Origin: Achromobacter arsenitoxydans SY8
GTDB lineage: Bacteria > Pseudomonadota > Gammaproteobacteria > Burkholderiales > Burkholderiaceae_B
Assembly: GCF_000236785.1 (NCBI RefSeq)
Contig: NZ_AGUF01000074.1
Coordinates: 124,001 to 188,000, forward strand
DNA length: 64,000 bases
Direction: 5' to 3'
This document shows, one piece after another, positions 42,247 to 50,480 of the stretch. Numbering within the stretch: the stretch's first letter is position 1; each line of letters begins with the position of its first letter. The notes below the pieces were generated by a model. The model did no database searches. It worked only from the letters and a program-made list of their open reading frames with translations, and was not told where the DNA came from. The translations under genes were made by a program, and so were the position numbers.

Positions 42247-43187
42247 GCGAGCTTACAGGCGCGCTTGCGCCGCGCGGCCGCGGCAGGCGTGCGCACCAGC
42301 CAGGTCCGCGCCTGTTCCGCCAATTCCTCGCGCAGCCGTTGGGCCGGCGCGCTCATCGCCCGGTCGCGCGACCACACGACCGCCAGCACGGGGTCTTCCA
42401 GCGCCAGCAGATGGCGCACGGCCAGACCTTGCCGTTCGGCGTAGTGCGCGCCCAGGCTTTCGACGATGGCGACGCCCAGCCCTTGCGCGGCCAGCGCGCA
42501 GGCGGCCGAGGACTGCGCCGCTTCGATGATGGGGCGGCAGGGCAGGCCGCGCGACTCCAGGGCCTGGCTGGTGGCGCGGCCTGCGGGCAGGGCGGTCGCC
42601 AGCACGATGGGGCCGGCCGCCGCCACCTCGTCCAGCGTCAGCGCCGGCTGCCGCGCCCAGGGGTGGTCCTGGCGCATGACCGCATGCAGGCCCAGGGGCG
42701 CGAGCCGCAGGCTGTCCACGCGGTCGATGTCGGAAGGCGATCCGATGATGATGCCCAAGTCGATGCGGTGGTCCACCGCCATTTCGATGATCTCCAGCGC
42801 AGTGCCGGCCCGGATCGTGACGGCGACGCCGGGGTGCGCCGGGCGCATGCCGGCCAGGGCCGCGGGCAGCAGGCTGGATGCGGCGATGGCGACCGCGCCC
42901 ACGTCCAGGCGCGTCATGGCGCCCTGCCGGATATCGACGGCAAGCCGGTCGACGGCTTCGATGCCGGCCAGCGCGTTGAGCACTTCGGGTATCAGTGAAC
43001 GGCCCTGGCTGGTGAGATGCAGCCGCCGGTTCTCCCGGCTGAACAGCGCGAAGCCCAGGCGCGTTTCCATGTCGCGCAGCAGCGCGCTGGCGGCGGGTTG
43101 TGTCATGTTGACCGATGCGGCGGCGGCCGTGACGGTGTCGTGCCGGTACATCGCGCGCAGCAGCAGGAGTTCTCGGCGATTTAACAT
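42228..43187 (-). CDS. LysR-family transcriptional regulator
   Basis: A 319-residue LysR regulator starting MLNRRELLLLRAMYRHDTVTAAA, with helix-turn-helix VNMTQPAASALLRDMETRLGFALF and a sensing domain (DHRIDLGIIIGSP; LAAQGLGVAIVESLGA). It is divergent from the enolase-superfamily gene at 43286 across a 98-base gap with two CATATGAA copies, one overlapping its own start codon. It therefore probably controls that gene and itself. The 3' end overlaps the MetQ-like gene. Confidence 0.9.
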   Translation of the reverse strand: MLNRRELLLLRAMYRHDTVTAAAASVNMTQPAASALLRDMETRLGFALFSRENRRLHLTSQGRSLIPEVLNALAGIEAVDRLAVDIRQGAMTRLDVGAVAIAASSLLPAALAGMRPAHPGVAVTIRAGTALEIIEMAVDHRIDLGIIIGSPSDIDRVDSLRLAPLGLHAVMRQDHPWARQPALTLDEVAAAGPIVLATALPAGRATSQALESRGLPCRPIIEAAQSSAACALAAQGLGVAIVESLGAHYAERQGLAVRHLLALEDPVLAVVWSRDRAMSAPAQRLREELAEQARTWLVRTPAAAARRKRACKLAYQDVV

Positions 43188-43234
43188 ATGAAATTTATAT
43201 GGAAATAGTCAATTCATCTATTTGACCATATGAA
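43185..43234. promoter_or_regulatory. CATATGAA repeats in the LysR/enolase-superfamily intergenic region
   Basis: CATATGAA occurs at 43185-43192, overlapping the LysR start codon, and at 43227-43234, 42 bases apart (four helical turns). Between them GTCAA and TTTGAC form a small imperfect dyad. The arrangement suits LysR autoregulation and activation of the gene at 43286. Confidence 0.45.
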
Positions 43235-43285
43235 TGCGCGGCCGCCAGAATAACCGGCATTGAACCCTGGAGCCGCGTAACCGTT

Positions 43286-44383
43286 ATGCCCGCCAACACC
43301 ATTGTTTCCGTCGCCTGCATTCCGCTGCGTCTGCCGTTTCATCACTGGAGCCCGTCGCCGCTGTTCGCCGGCCGTCCGCGCGACAAGCTGGACAGCGCGC
43401 TGGTGCGCGTGCAGACCGAAGACGGCGCGGTGGCGTGGGGCGAGTCGTACTGTGTGGAGCCGCGCGCCCTGCAGGCCATCTTCGAAACCCTGATCGCGCC
43501 GCTGGCCTGCGGCCGCGACGCGGACGACGCCACGCTGCTGCCCGGCATGCAGCGCACGCTGCATAACCTGGGACGGTCCGGCCCCGTGGTGCATGCGCTG
43601 GCAGGACTGGATATCGCGTTGTGGGACCTGCGCGCCAAGCGCGCCGGCGTGCCCCTGTATGAATTGCTGGGCGGCAAGCGCCGGGAGCGCGTGCGCGTCT
43701 ATGCGTCGCTGCTGCAGTACTACGGCAACGCGGAACGCCTGGACGCGGTGACCACGCGCGCGCTGAACGAGGGCTATACCGAAATCAAGCTGCACGAGCG
43801 CACCGCCGATGCGCTGGCCGCCGTGCGCCGCAGCACGGGGCCGGGCGTGCCCATCATGGTGGACACGAATTGCGCGTGGCTGCCTGGCGAAGCCGAAGCC
43901 GCCATCGACGCCATGCGTCCGCATGATCCGTACTGGATCGAAGAGCCGCTCTGGCCGCCGGAGGACGCCCGCGCGCTGGCCAGGCTGAAGCGCGCCTGCG
44001 GCATTCCTTTGGCGGTGGGCGAGAACGCCGGCAGCGCTACCGACCTGGAGCGGCTGGTGGACGACGAGGCGGCGCAGTATGTGCAACCCAGCGTCATCAA
44101 GCTGGGTTTGACCGCCGCATGGCGCATCGCGCAGAAGTGCGCCGGTACGGCCGTGACCTGCGCGCCCCAGGTCGCGTTCTTCGGCCCGGGCTATCTTGCC
44201 AGCCTGCATCTGATTGCGGCCCAGCAGGCGGAGGTATCGCTGGAGCGCCTATACGTCGAGCTGGCGCACGTGCCGTACGGGCGCAGCGTGCCGATCGTGG
44301 ACGGCTGGGTGCAAGTTCCGGACGGGCCCGGGCTGGGCGCGGACCCCGAAGCCGAACTTGCCGAGGGCCGCTATAGCGCATGA
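43286..44383 (+). CDS. Enolase-superfamily (mandelate racemase/muconate lactonizing) enzyme
   Basis: A 365-residue enzyme with the capping domain (residues 1-125, AGLDIALWDLRAKRAGVPLYELLGG) and TIM barrel. Metal ligands are visible in PIMVDTNCAW (Asp), YWIEEPLWP (Glu) and LAVGENAGS (Glu). The second-strand base is in TEIKLHERT, a K-x-H form as in mandelate-racemase-type enzymes. The segment where mandelate racemase has its second base His reads CAPQVAFFGPGYLASLHL, with Gln where a His is usual. It probably dehydrates or epimerises a hydroxy- or sugar-acid; the substrate is unknown. A Bug receptor gene follows 65 bases later on the same strand. Confidence 0.87.
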   Translation: MPANTIVSVACIPLRLPFHHWSPSPLFAGRPRDKLDSALVRVQTEDGAVAWGESYCVEPRALQAIFETLIAPLACGRDADDATLLPGMQRTLHNLGRSGPVVHALAGLDIALWDLRAKRAGVPLYELLGGKRRERVRVYASLLQYYGNAERLDAVTTRALNEGYTEIKLHERTADALAAVRRSTGPGVPIMVDTNCAWLPGEAEAAIDAMRPHDPYWIEEPLWPPEDARALARLKRACGIPLAVGENAGSATDLERLVDDEAAQYVQPSVIKLGLTAAWRIAQKCAGTAVTCAPQVAFFGPGYLASLHLIAAQQAEVSLERLYVELAHVPYGRSVPIVDGWVQVPDGPGLGADPEAELAEGRYSA

Positions 44384-44448
44384 CATTGATGCGCCATGGC
44401 GGCGCAGGGCCTTGCGGCCGCATAGAACATAAACACGGAGACAAAGAC

Positions 44449-45441
44449 ATGCATCAATCCCGCAGATCGTTCCTGATCAACGGCACGGCCATGGCCCTGG
44501 GCGCGGCCGCGCTGCCCTGGGCCATCACGGCCCGGGCCGCGCAGTATCCGGACAAGGCCGTGCGCCTGTTCATTCCGTATCCGCCGGGGGCGGCCACCGA
44601 CACCCTCGGGCGCATGGCGGGCCAGGTCTATGCCCAGGCCCTGGGCCAGCCCTTCGTCGTGGAAAATCGCGGCGGCGGCGGCACAACCATCGGCACGCGC
44701 GCGCTGGCCGTGTCGGCGCCGGACGGCTACACCATCGGCATGGTCGATTCCACATTCACCATCAATCCCGCGCTGCTGGGCGACCGCCAGCCCTACGATG
44801 CGATCAAGGATTTCGCGCCTGTTTCGCTGATGGCGACGGCGCCTTTCGTCATGGTGGTGCACCCGTCCGTCAAGGCGACGGACCTGGCGTCGTTCCTGGC
44901 GCTGGCCAAGGCGCAGCCGGGTACGCTGTCGTACGGATCGGCGGGTGTCGGCAGCGGGCCGCACCTGGCGGGCGAGCAACTGCGCCAGCAGGCGGGCGTG
45001 GACGTGCTGCACGTGCCGTATCGCGGCGGCGGCACGGTCATCACCGACCTCCTGGGCGGCCAGGTGCAGTTTGCCTTCGCCACCGTGCCCACGCTGCTGG
45101 AGCACATCAAGGGCGGGCGCCTGCGCGCGCTGGCCGTCACCAGCCCTCAGCGCGCGAGCCAACTGCCCGACGTGCCCACGTTCACGGAAGCCGGCCTGCC
45201 GGGCGTGGATATTTCGCCGCTGTTCGGAGTGGTTGCGCCCGCCGGCGTGCCCGAAGCCATCATCGAACGCCTGTCGGCGACGCTGGCGGATTCCGTGCGC
45301 AATGGCGAACTGCGCGACAAGCTGGCCGGCATGGGTTTCCAGCCGGTGGGCAGCACGCCCGCGCAATTTGCGCAGCGCATCCGCGACGACGTGGCGAAGT
45401 GGACCGCGGTGATCCAGCGCGGGGGCATCAAGGCCGAGTAG
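44449..45441 (+). CDS. Bug-type periplasmic binding protein with Tat signal
   Basis: A 330-residue tripartite tricarboxylate transporter receptor. ATG 44449 follows GGAG. The N-terminus SRRSFLINGTAMALGAAALPW is a twin-arginine signal, unlike the Sec signal of the other Bug proteins here. The mature part YPDKAVRLFIPYPPGAATDTLGRMAG is the Bug signature, with LHVPYRGGGTVITDLLGGQVQF and the usual C-terminal helix (WTAVIQRGGIKAE). It is likely cotranscribed with the enolase-superfamily enzyme and probably binds that enzyme's carboxylate substrate. No TctA/TctB genes are near. Confidence 0.9.
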   Translation: MHQSRRSFLINGTAMALGAAALPWAITARAAQYPDKAVRLFIPYPPGAATDTLGRMAGQVYAQALGQPFVVENRGGGGTTIGTRALAVSAPDGYTIGMVDSTFTINPALLGDRQPYDAIKDFAPVSLMATAPFVMVVHPSVKATDLASFLALAKAQPGTLSYGSAGVGSGPHLAGEQLRQQAGVDVLHVPYRGGGTVITDLLGGQVQFAFATVPTLLEHIKGGRLRALAVTSPQRASQLPDVPTFTEAGLPGVDISPLFGVVAPAGVPEAIIERLSATLADSVRNGELRDKLAGMGFQPVGSTPAQFAQRIRDDVAKWTAVIQRGGIKAE

Positions 45442-45461
45442 GGCGCGGTCCCGATGGCGGT

Positions 45462-46280
45462 CTACGCGTACTTGCCGGTCAGGCCGCCATCCACCAGCAG
45501 TTCCGTGCCCGTGATGTATGACGCTTCGTCGGAGGCCAGGAAGGCGACGGCGTTGGCGACTTCCCAGGGCGTGCCCATGCGCCCCATCGGCACCTGCCGG
45601 TCGCGCGCCGCGCGGGCGGCGTCCAGATCGTCCTTGTCGAACATCCGCGCAACGTTGCCGGCGACGCGCGGCGTGTCGATCAGTCCCGGAATCACCGTGT
45701 TCACGCGGATACGGTCTGCGGCGTATTGCTGCGCGGCCATGCGCGCGAAGTGGATGACCGCCGCCTTGCTGACGCTGTAGGCCAGGTGCGGATAGCCGGT
45801 GTAGCGGATGCCCGCGATCGAAGAGACCGCGACGATGGCCCCGCCGCCCTGCGCGCGCATGATGGGCGCCAGGAGCCGTGTGGCGACCAGCAGGCTGGTC
45901 ACGTTGACCTGCTGGATGCGGTCCCAGTCCTGCACCGAAATATCTTCGGGGCCGCCCACCTTGCCGATGCCGGCGTTGGCCTGCAGGATGTCGATGCGGC
46001 CATGGCGGCGCATCGCGGCGTCGACCGCCGCCTGCATGGCGTCGGGATCGGCGACGTCGGCCTGTACCGGCAGTGCGTCGCCACCGGCCAGTTCCACCTC
46101 ATGCGCGGCGTCTTGCGCGGCGGCCAGGCTGGCGTCCAGCGCGATGATGGACGCGCCCTGGCGCGCCAGCGTCACGCAGCTGGCCTTGCCAATGCTCCAG
46201 CCGGGGGCGGATGCCCCCGCGCCCGCCACCAGCGCGACCTTGCCCGCCAGGCGCTTGCCGGGAATGGCCGCCGGCGTCAT
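45462..46280 (-). CDS. SDR-family NAD(P)-dependent oxidoreductase
   Basis: A 272-residue short-chain dehydrogenase. The cofactor motif is slightly expanded (VAGAGASAPGWSIGKA in place of the usual TGxxxGIG, residues 17-32), the NAG-equivalent is LQANAGIGKVGG, and the catalytic YSVSKAAVIHF is near residue 165. The C-terminus ITGTELLVDGGLTGKYA is typical. The ATG overlaps the stop of the citryl-CoA-lyase-like gene by four bases (ATGA), so it is the last gene of that operon. It probably oxidises or reduces a hydroxy/keto intermediate of the CoA-ester pathway. Confidence 0.85.
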   Translation of the reverse strand: MTPAAIPGKRLAGKVALVAGAGASAPGWSIGKASCVTLARQGASIIALDASLAAAQDAAHEVELAGGDALPVQADVADPDAMQAAVDAAMRRHGRIDILQANAGIGKVGGPEDISVQDWDRIQQVNVTSLLVATRLLAPIMRAQGGGAIVAVSSIAGIRYTGYPHLAYSVSKAAVIHFARMAAQQYAADRIRVNTVIPGLIDTPRVAGNVARMFDKDDLDAARAARDRQVPMGRMGTPWEVANAVAFLASDEASYITGTELLVDGGLTGKYA

Positions 46281-47062
46281 TGCCCGCCGTCCTGTTGATG
46301 GGTCTTGCCCTTGCCGACGTAAGGGATGGCGTGATCAATGGTTTCCCAGATGTAGCGGCCAGAGGGGCTTTGCTGTTCTTCGGCGACGTGGGACACCAGG
46401 CCGGCCGCCCGCGAGATGACGGCGAAGCCGCGCATCAGGTCGGTGGGCACGCCGATCTCGCTGAGCAGGGCGGCGACGGCGCCGGTGGCATTGATGGTGA
46501 TGTGCTTGCCGTAGGTTTCGTCGATCGCGCCGGCCAGCAGCCGCAGCGCCTTGATGGATGCGCCGTCCAGGTCGCTTTCGGCTTCGGCCAGGGCCAGCAG
46601 CTTGATCGCGCGCGGATCGTCCGGCTTGTGCAGGTGGTGGCCGAAGCCGGGCAGCGGGCTGCGGGCGGCACGGAACTCGCGCGCGATCGCCAGGGCCTCG
46701 GCCTGCGCGTCGGGGGCCTGGCGGATCCGGTCCAGCAGGCGCGAGCAGTTTTCCATGGTGCCGACGAACTGGCTGCCCACGGCCATCAGCCCCGAGGCGA
46801 CGGCGCCTTGCAGGTTCTCTGGCGCGCTCATGTAGATCAGCCGTGTGGCGATCGCGCTGGGCGTCATGCCGTGTTCCATCAGCGTGACCAGCACGGCGTC
46901 CACGATGCGCAGGTCCACGGGACGCGCATCGCGCCCCAGGATCTGCATGATCATGACCTCGGTGAACGTCTTCTTGCCGATCAGGTCTTCCACCAGGTCG
47001 ACGTCGCGGTAGGACATGCCGGTCAGGTGGTGGGCGCAGAGCCGGGTTTCGGGCTTGTTCAT
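46277..47062 (-). CDS. Citryl-CoA lyase-like protein (short citrate-synthase family)
   Basis: A 261-residue protein of the citrate synthase fold, far shorter than true citrate synthase (about 430), as in citryl-CoA lyase. Family segments are LIGKKTFTEVMIMQILGR, SRLLDRIRQAPDA and the active-site region LPGFGHHLHKPDDPRA, where catalytic His is kept. In the strand that normally reads N-x-D-G with a catalytic Asp, this protein has TINATGAVAALLSEIG, so the Asp appears to be Thr. It overlaps the ligase stop and the SDR start by four bases each. It may cleave or form a CoA ester of a hydroxy-polycarboxylate; with the Asp missing, the reaction is uncertain. Confidence 0.8.
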   Translation of the reverse strand: MNKPETRLCAHHLTGMSYRDVDLVEDLIGKKTFTEVMIMQILGRDARPVDLRIVDAVLVTLMEHGMTPSAIATRLIYMSAPENLQGAVASGLMAVGSQFVGTMENCSRLLDRIRQAPDAQAEALAIAREFRAARSPLPGFGHHLHKPDDPRAIKLLALAEAESDLDGASIKALRLLAGAIDETYGKHITINATGAVAALLSEIGVPTDLMRGFAVISRAAGLVSHVAEEQQSPSGRYIWETIDHAIPYVGKGKTHQQDGGQ

Positions 47063-48564
47063 GGGGTCTCCTTCAGTGCGGCGTCGCGCACTGCGTTCTT
47101 CAGCACCTTGCCCACGCTGGAGCGCGGCAGGCTGGCGTGGATGTGGATCTGCTTGGGCGTGGCCACCGGGCCGAGCAGCGCGCGCACGTGGGCCTTGAGC
47201 TCGTCGTCGCTGGCGTGCGCGCCGGGCTGCAGCTGCACGGCGGCGTGGACGGCTTCGCCCCATTTGTCGTCCGGCAGCCCGAACACGGAACATTCGTACA
47301 CGGCGGGGTGCGAGGACAGCGCGTTCTCGACGTCGACGGGATAGATGTTGAAGCCGCCCGTGATGATGACGTCGCGTAGCCGGTCTTTCAGGAACAGGTA
47401 GCCGCGCGCGTCGATCAGGCCGGTGTCGCCGGTATGCAGCCAGCCGTCGATCACGGTTTCGGCCGTCTTGTCCGGCAGGCGCCAGTAGCCCGTCATTACC
47501 AGGTCGCCCTGCACCACGACCTCGCCGATCTCGCCGCGCGGCAGCAGCGCGCCGTCTGGGGCCATGATCGCCACGTCGGTCAGGTGCGTGACGCGCCCGA
47601 CCGAGGCGCGGTTGCCGGGGATTTCCAGGTCGGCGGGGCGCAGGACCGTGACGATCTGCGGCGCTTCGGTCTGGCCGTAGGTCGTGCCCAGCACCGGACC
47701 GAAGAAGGCGCGCGCGCGCTCGATTTTTTCGACGGGCATGGGCGCCCCGCCATAGATCAGGTTGCGCAGGCGCGGAAAGTCTGCGCGGGACACGCCGGGC
47801 TGCGCCATGATCATGTAGATCAGCGTGGGCGGCATGAAGCTCAGCGTGCCGCCGCGCTCGCGGAACGCCGCCGTGATGGTGGCGGGCGTTACGCTGTCCA
47901 GCAGCAGGTGCGATCCGCCCTGCGCCAGCACCGGCAGCAGGTAGGTGCCCGTGCCGTGGGTGATGGGCGCGGACACCACATAGCGGTCGTCTGGCGTGAG
48001 TCCCCAGCTGATGATCTGGTTGATGATGCCGGCGTTCCAGGCGTGATAGGGCTGCATCACGCCCTTGGGCAGGCCGGTGGTGCCGCCGGTGAACTTGATG
48101 GCCTGCGTGGCGTCGCGCGGCAGCGGGTGGCGCGCCGGCTCGCGGCCCGCGCAGCGCGCCAGCAGCGCGGACAGCGCCAGCTCCGCGGCGTCGTCCTCCA
48201 GCTCGATGCGCCGCGCCGGCCCCGCCTGCACCAGCGGGGCGCCCACGCCGTCCACGATCACGATGGACGGCGCCGTGGCGTCCAGGATGCGGCCGATCTC
48301 GCTTGCGGTGCTGCGGTAGTTCAGCGGCACCCAGACCTTGCCGCTGGCCAGCACGGCCAGCAACGCCAGGATGTGGCGCGCGGAATTGCCGGCGCAGATC
48401 GCCACGCGGGTCTGGGGCGCGGGGTCCAGGTCTTGCAGGGCTGCGGCCAGCGCGCGGGTGTCGGCCGCCAGCCGCGAGTACGTGACCTGGCCGTCGGGGC
48501 CGTCCAGCGCCACGCGATCCGGATGCTGTTCGGCCGCGCGGAAGAAGAAATCAATCGGGTACAC
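47059..48564 (-). CDS. Acyl-CoA synthetase (AMP-binding, class I adenylate-forming)
   Basis: A 501-residue ligase. I chose GTG 48564 because AAGGAG lies five bases upstream and translation gives the family start YPIDFFFRAAEQHPDRVAL. Motifs are AIKFTGGTTGLPKGVM (A3, about residue 155), TTYGQTEAPQ (A5), HTGDTGLIDARGYLFLKDR (A7-A8), VIITGGFNIYPVDVE and the C-terminal Lys in SSVGKVLKNAV. It would activate a carboxylic acid imported via the Bug receptor encoded 17 bases upstream, passing the CoA ester to the citryl-CoA-lyase-like protein, whose gene overlaps its stop (ATGA). Confidence 0.92.
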   Translation of the reverse strand: MYPIDFFFRAAEQHPDRVALDGPDGQVTYSRLAADTRALAAALQDLDPAPQTRVAICAGNSARHILALLAVLASGKVWVPLNYRSTASEIGRILDATAPSIVIVDGVGAPLVQAGPARRIELEDDAAELALSALLARCAGREPARHPLPRDATQAIKFTGGTTGLPKGVMQPYHAWNAGIINQIISWGLTPDDRYVVSAPITHGTGTYLLPVLAQGGSHLLLDSVTPATITAAFRERGGTLSFMPPTLIYMIMAQPGVSRADFPRLRNLIYGGAPMPVEKIERARAFFGPVLGTTYGQTEAPQIVTVLRPADLEIPGNRASVGRVTHLTDVAIMAPDGALLPRGEIGEVVVQGDLVMTGYWRLPDKTAETVIDGWLHTGDTGLIDARGYLFLKDRLRDVIITGGFNIYPVDVENALSSHPAVYECSVFGLPDDKWGEAVHAAVQLQPGAHASDDELKAHVRALLGPVATPKQIHIHASLPRSSVGKVLKNAVRDAALKETP

Positions 48565-48581
48565 CTGTGCTCCTTGGAACG

Positions 48582-49571
48582 CTAATTGGCCTTGAGGTTG
48601 GCGCTTTTCACGACCGCACCCCACTTGTCGATTTCGCTGGCGATCTTCTTGCCGAAGGTCTCGGGCGTGTTGGGCGCCTGCGGTGGGAAGAAGCCCGACT
48701 GCTGGTACGAGGCCTGCAGGGCCGGGCTGGCCAGCGCCTTGTTCATCGCCTGATTCAGACGGTCGATGACGGGGCGGGGCGTGCCGGCCGGCGCCACCAG
48801 GCCGAACCAGGACTCCACATCGAAGCCCGGCAGGCCGGATTCGGCCAGCGTGGGGACGTCCGGCGTGACGGGCAGGCGCTGCGGCGACGTGACGCCAATC
48901 GCGCGCAGCTTGCCCGCCTGCACGTGCGGCAGGGACGAAGGCAGGTTGTCGAACATGGAGTCGACCTGGCCGCCCAGCAGGTCGGCCACCGCCGGGCCGC
49001 TGCCGCGATAGGGCACGTGCAGGATGTCCGTGCCGGTCTTCATCTTGAAGAGTTCGCACGACAGGTGGATGGACGAGCCGCTGCCGGACGAGGCGCAGGT
49101 CAGCTTGCCGGGATGCTGCTTCGCGTAGGCGATGTACTCCGGCACGGTCTTGATCGGCAGCTTGGGATTGACGACCAGGATGTTCGGGATGGTCGCCAGC
49201 AGGCCCACCGGCTCGAAGCCTTTGACGAAGTCATAGTTGAGCTGGCTGTACAGCGTGCGATTGATGGTGTTGGCGATGGAGCCGACATACAGCGTGTAGC
49301 CGTCCGGCGCCGCGCGCGAGACGATCTCGGCGCCGATGTTGCTGTTGGCGCCGGTCTTGTTCTCGACGACGACCGTCTGGCCCAGTTCCTCCGCCAGCGA
49401 TTTGGCCATCAGGCGCGCGACGATATCGGTCGCGCCGCCGGCGGCATAGCCCACGACCAGCGTCACGGGGCGTTCGGGGTAGGGCTTGGCCGCCCAGGCG
49501 GACGCGCCGGCGAGCAGGCCGCCGCTCAAGGTCACCGCTGCCACGGTCCAGCGCTTGCTGAATGTCTTCAT
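48582..49571 (-). CDS. Bug-type periplasmic binding protein (TTT family receptor)
   Basis: A 329-residue receptor, first gene of a four-gene operon on the minus strand. The signal peptide is MKTFSKRWTVAAVTLSGGLL followed by AGASAWAAK. The mature part YPERPVTLVVGYAAGGATDIVARL is the Bug hallmark, with VVVENKTGANSNIGAEIVSR and LHVPYRGSGPAVADLLGGQVD. It is divergent from an IclR regulator across 103 bases that hold a TGTCTAA/TTGGACA dyad. The ligand is presumably the acid activated by the downstream CoA ligase. Confidence 0.92.
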   Translation of the reverse strand: MKTFSKRWTVAAVTLSGGLLAGASAWAAKPYPERPVTLVVGYAAGGATDIVARLMAKSLAEELGQTVVVENKTGANSNIGAEIVSRAAPDGYTLYVGSIANTINRTLYSQLNYDFVKGFEPVGLLATIPNILVVNPKLPIKTVPEYIAYAKQHPGKLTCASSGSGSSIHLSCELFKMKTGTDILHVPYRGSGPAVADLLGGQVDSMFDNLPSSLPHVQAGKLRAIGVTSPQRLPVTPDVPTLAESGLPGFDVESWFGLVAPAGTPRPVIDRLNQAMNKALASPALQASYQQSGFFPPQAPNTPETFGKKIASEIDKWGAVVKSANLKAN

Positions 49572-49590
49572 TGTTGTCTCCGTCCTGTTT

Positions 49591-49671
49591 TGTCTAATAT
49601 TTGGACAGATCTTCGTCCGCCCGCCTTCATATTCGGCTTTGATCGGGGCGTCATCAACGCAAGGTGTCCAA
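49591..49671. promoter_or_regulatory. IclR-type operator between the Bug operon and the regulator gene
   Basis: TGTCTAA-TAT-TTGGACA (49591-49607) is a dyad with 7-base arms and one mismatch. A third half-site, TGTCCAA, is at 49665-49671, just before the IclR start codon. The pattern fits autoregulation plus control of the divergent operon. Confidence 0.6.
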
Positions 49672-49674
49672 AAA

Positions 49675-50469
49675 ATGAACAAGGCGGAATCCGAAGGCTC
49701 CGGGCCGCGCATCCTGCGCCGAGGGCTGCGGGTGCTGGGCGTGCTGCGGCAGGCGGGCGCGGCCGGCATGCATGTGGTGGATATTGCGCGGGCCGCGGGC
49801 ATGCAGCGGTCCACGGTGTATCGCTACCTGGATGTGCTGGTGGAAGAGGGATATGCCCTGCGCGAATCGGGCGCGCCGCGCTGGCGCGTCGCCGAACTGG
49901 GCGTCATGATGGCCGGCGATCCGCACGCGCAGGCGGTGCGCAGCCTGCGGCCGGTGCTGCGCCAGATCAGCGATGTCAGCGGGGATTCCGCCTTTCTCAT
50001 CTGCCGCGCCGCGAACGATTCCCTGTGCCTGCACCGCGAGGTCGGCAACTATCCCGTGCAGGTGCTGGCCGTCACGGTGGGGCATCGCCAGCCGCTGGGC
50101 GTGGGCGCGGCCGGACTGGCGCTGCTGGGCGCCTTGCCGCCCGGCGAGGCCGAGGACGTGCTGACGCAGAATGAACAGGCGCTGCGCGCCTATGGCGGCA
50201 TGACCGTCGCGCAGATGCGGCGGCTGGTGGAGAACACGCGAGACCGCGGCTGGGCCGTGGTGGGCAACGCCGCGGTGCCGGGGGTGCTGGGCGTCGGCGT
50301 TGCGCTATGCGATGCAGGCGGCTATCCGCGGCTGGCGGTCAGCGTATCCAGCCTGATCAGCCGCATGCAGGCGCCGCGCCAGCGCAACATCGCCGAGCTG
50401 ATCCGCGCGCAACTGGCGCAGAACGAACCCGGGATGCCGCACTGGGTGTTGCCCGGAGAGGGCGCGTGA
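49675..50469 (+). CDS. IclR-family transcriptional regulator
   Basis: A 264-residue IclR regulator starting at ATG 49675. The winged helix is at residues 14-65 (LRRGLRVLGVLRQAGAAGMHVVDIARA; MQRSTVYRYLDVLVEEGYA) and the effector domain covers the rest (SGDSAFLICRAANDSLCLHREVG; GAAGLALLGALP; LAVSVSSLISRMQ). It is divergent from the Bug/ligase/lyase/SDR operon and shares its operator-bearing gap, so it is the likely regulator of that operon. The frame open upstream is antisense to the Bug gene. Confidence 0.92.
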   Translation: MNKAESEGSGPRILRRGLRVLGVLRQAGAAGMHVVDIARAAGMQRSTVYRYLDVLVEEGYALRESGAPRWRVAELGVMMAGDPHAQAVRSLRPVLRQISDVSGDSAFLICRAANDSLCLHREVGNYPVQVLAVTVGHRQPLGVGAAGLALLGALPPGEAEDVLTQNEQALRAYGGMTVAQMRRLVENTRDRGWAVVGNAAVPGVLGVGVALCDAGGYPRLAVSVSSLISRMQAPRQRNIAELIRAQLAQNEPGMPHWVLPGEGA

Positions 50470-50480
50470 GCGCAGGCGGC

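Noticed and set aside
46277-47062. Citrate synthase (gltA)
   Set aside because: Only 261 residues and lacking the catalytic Asp region of citrate synthase; a citryl-CoA-lyase-like call fits better.
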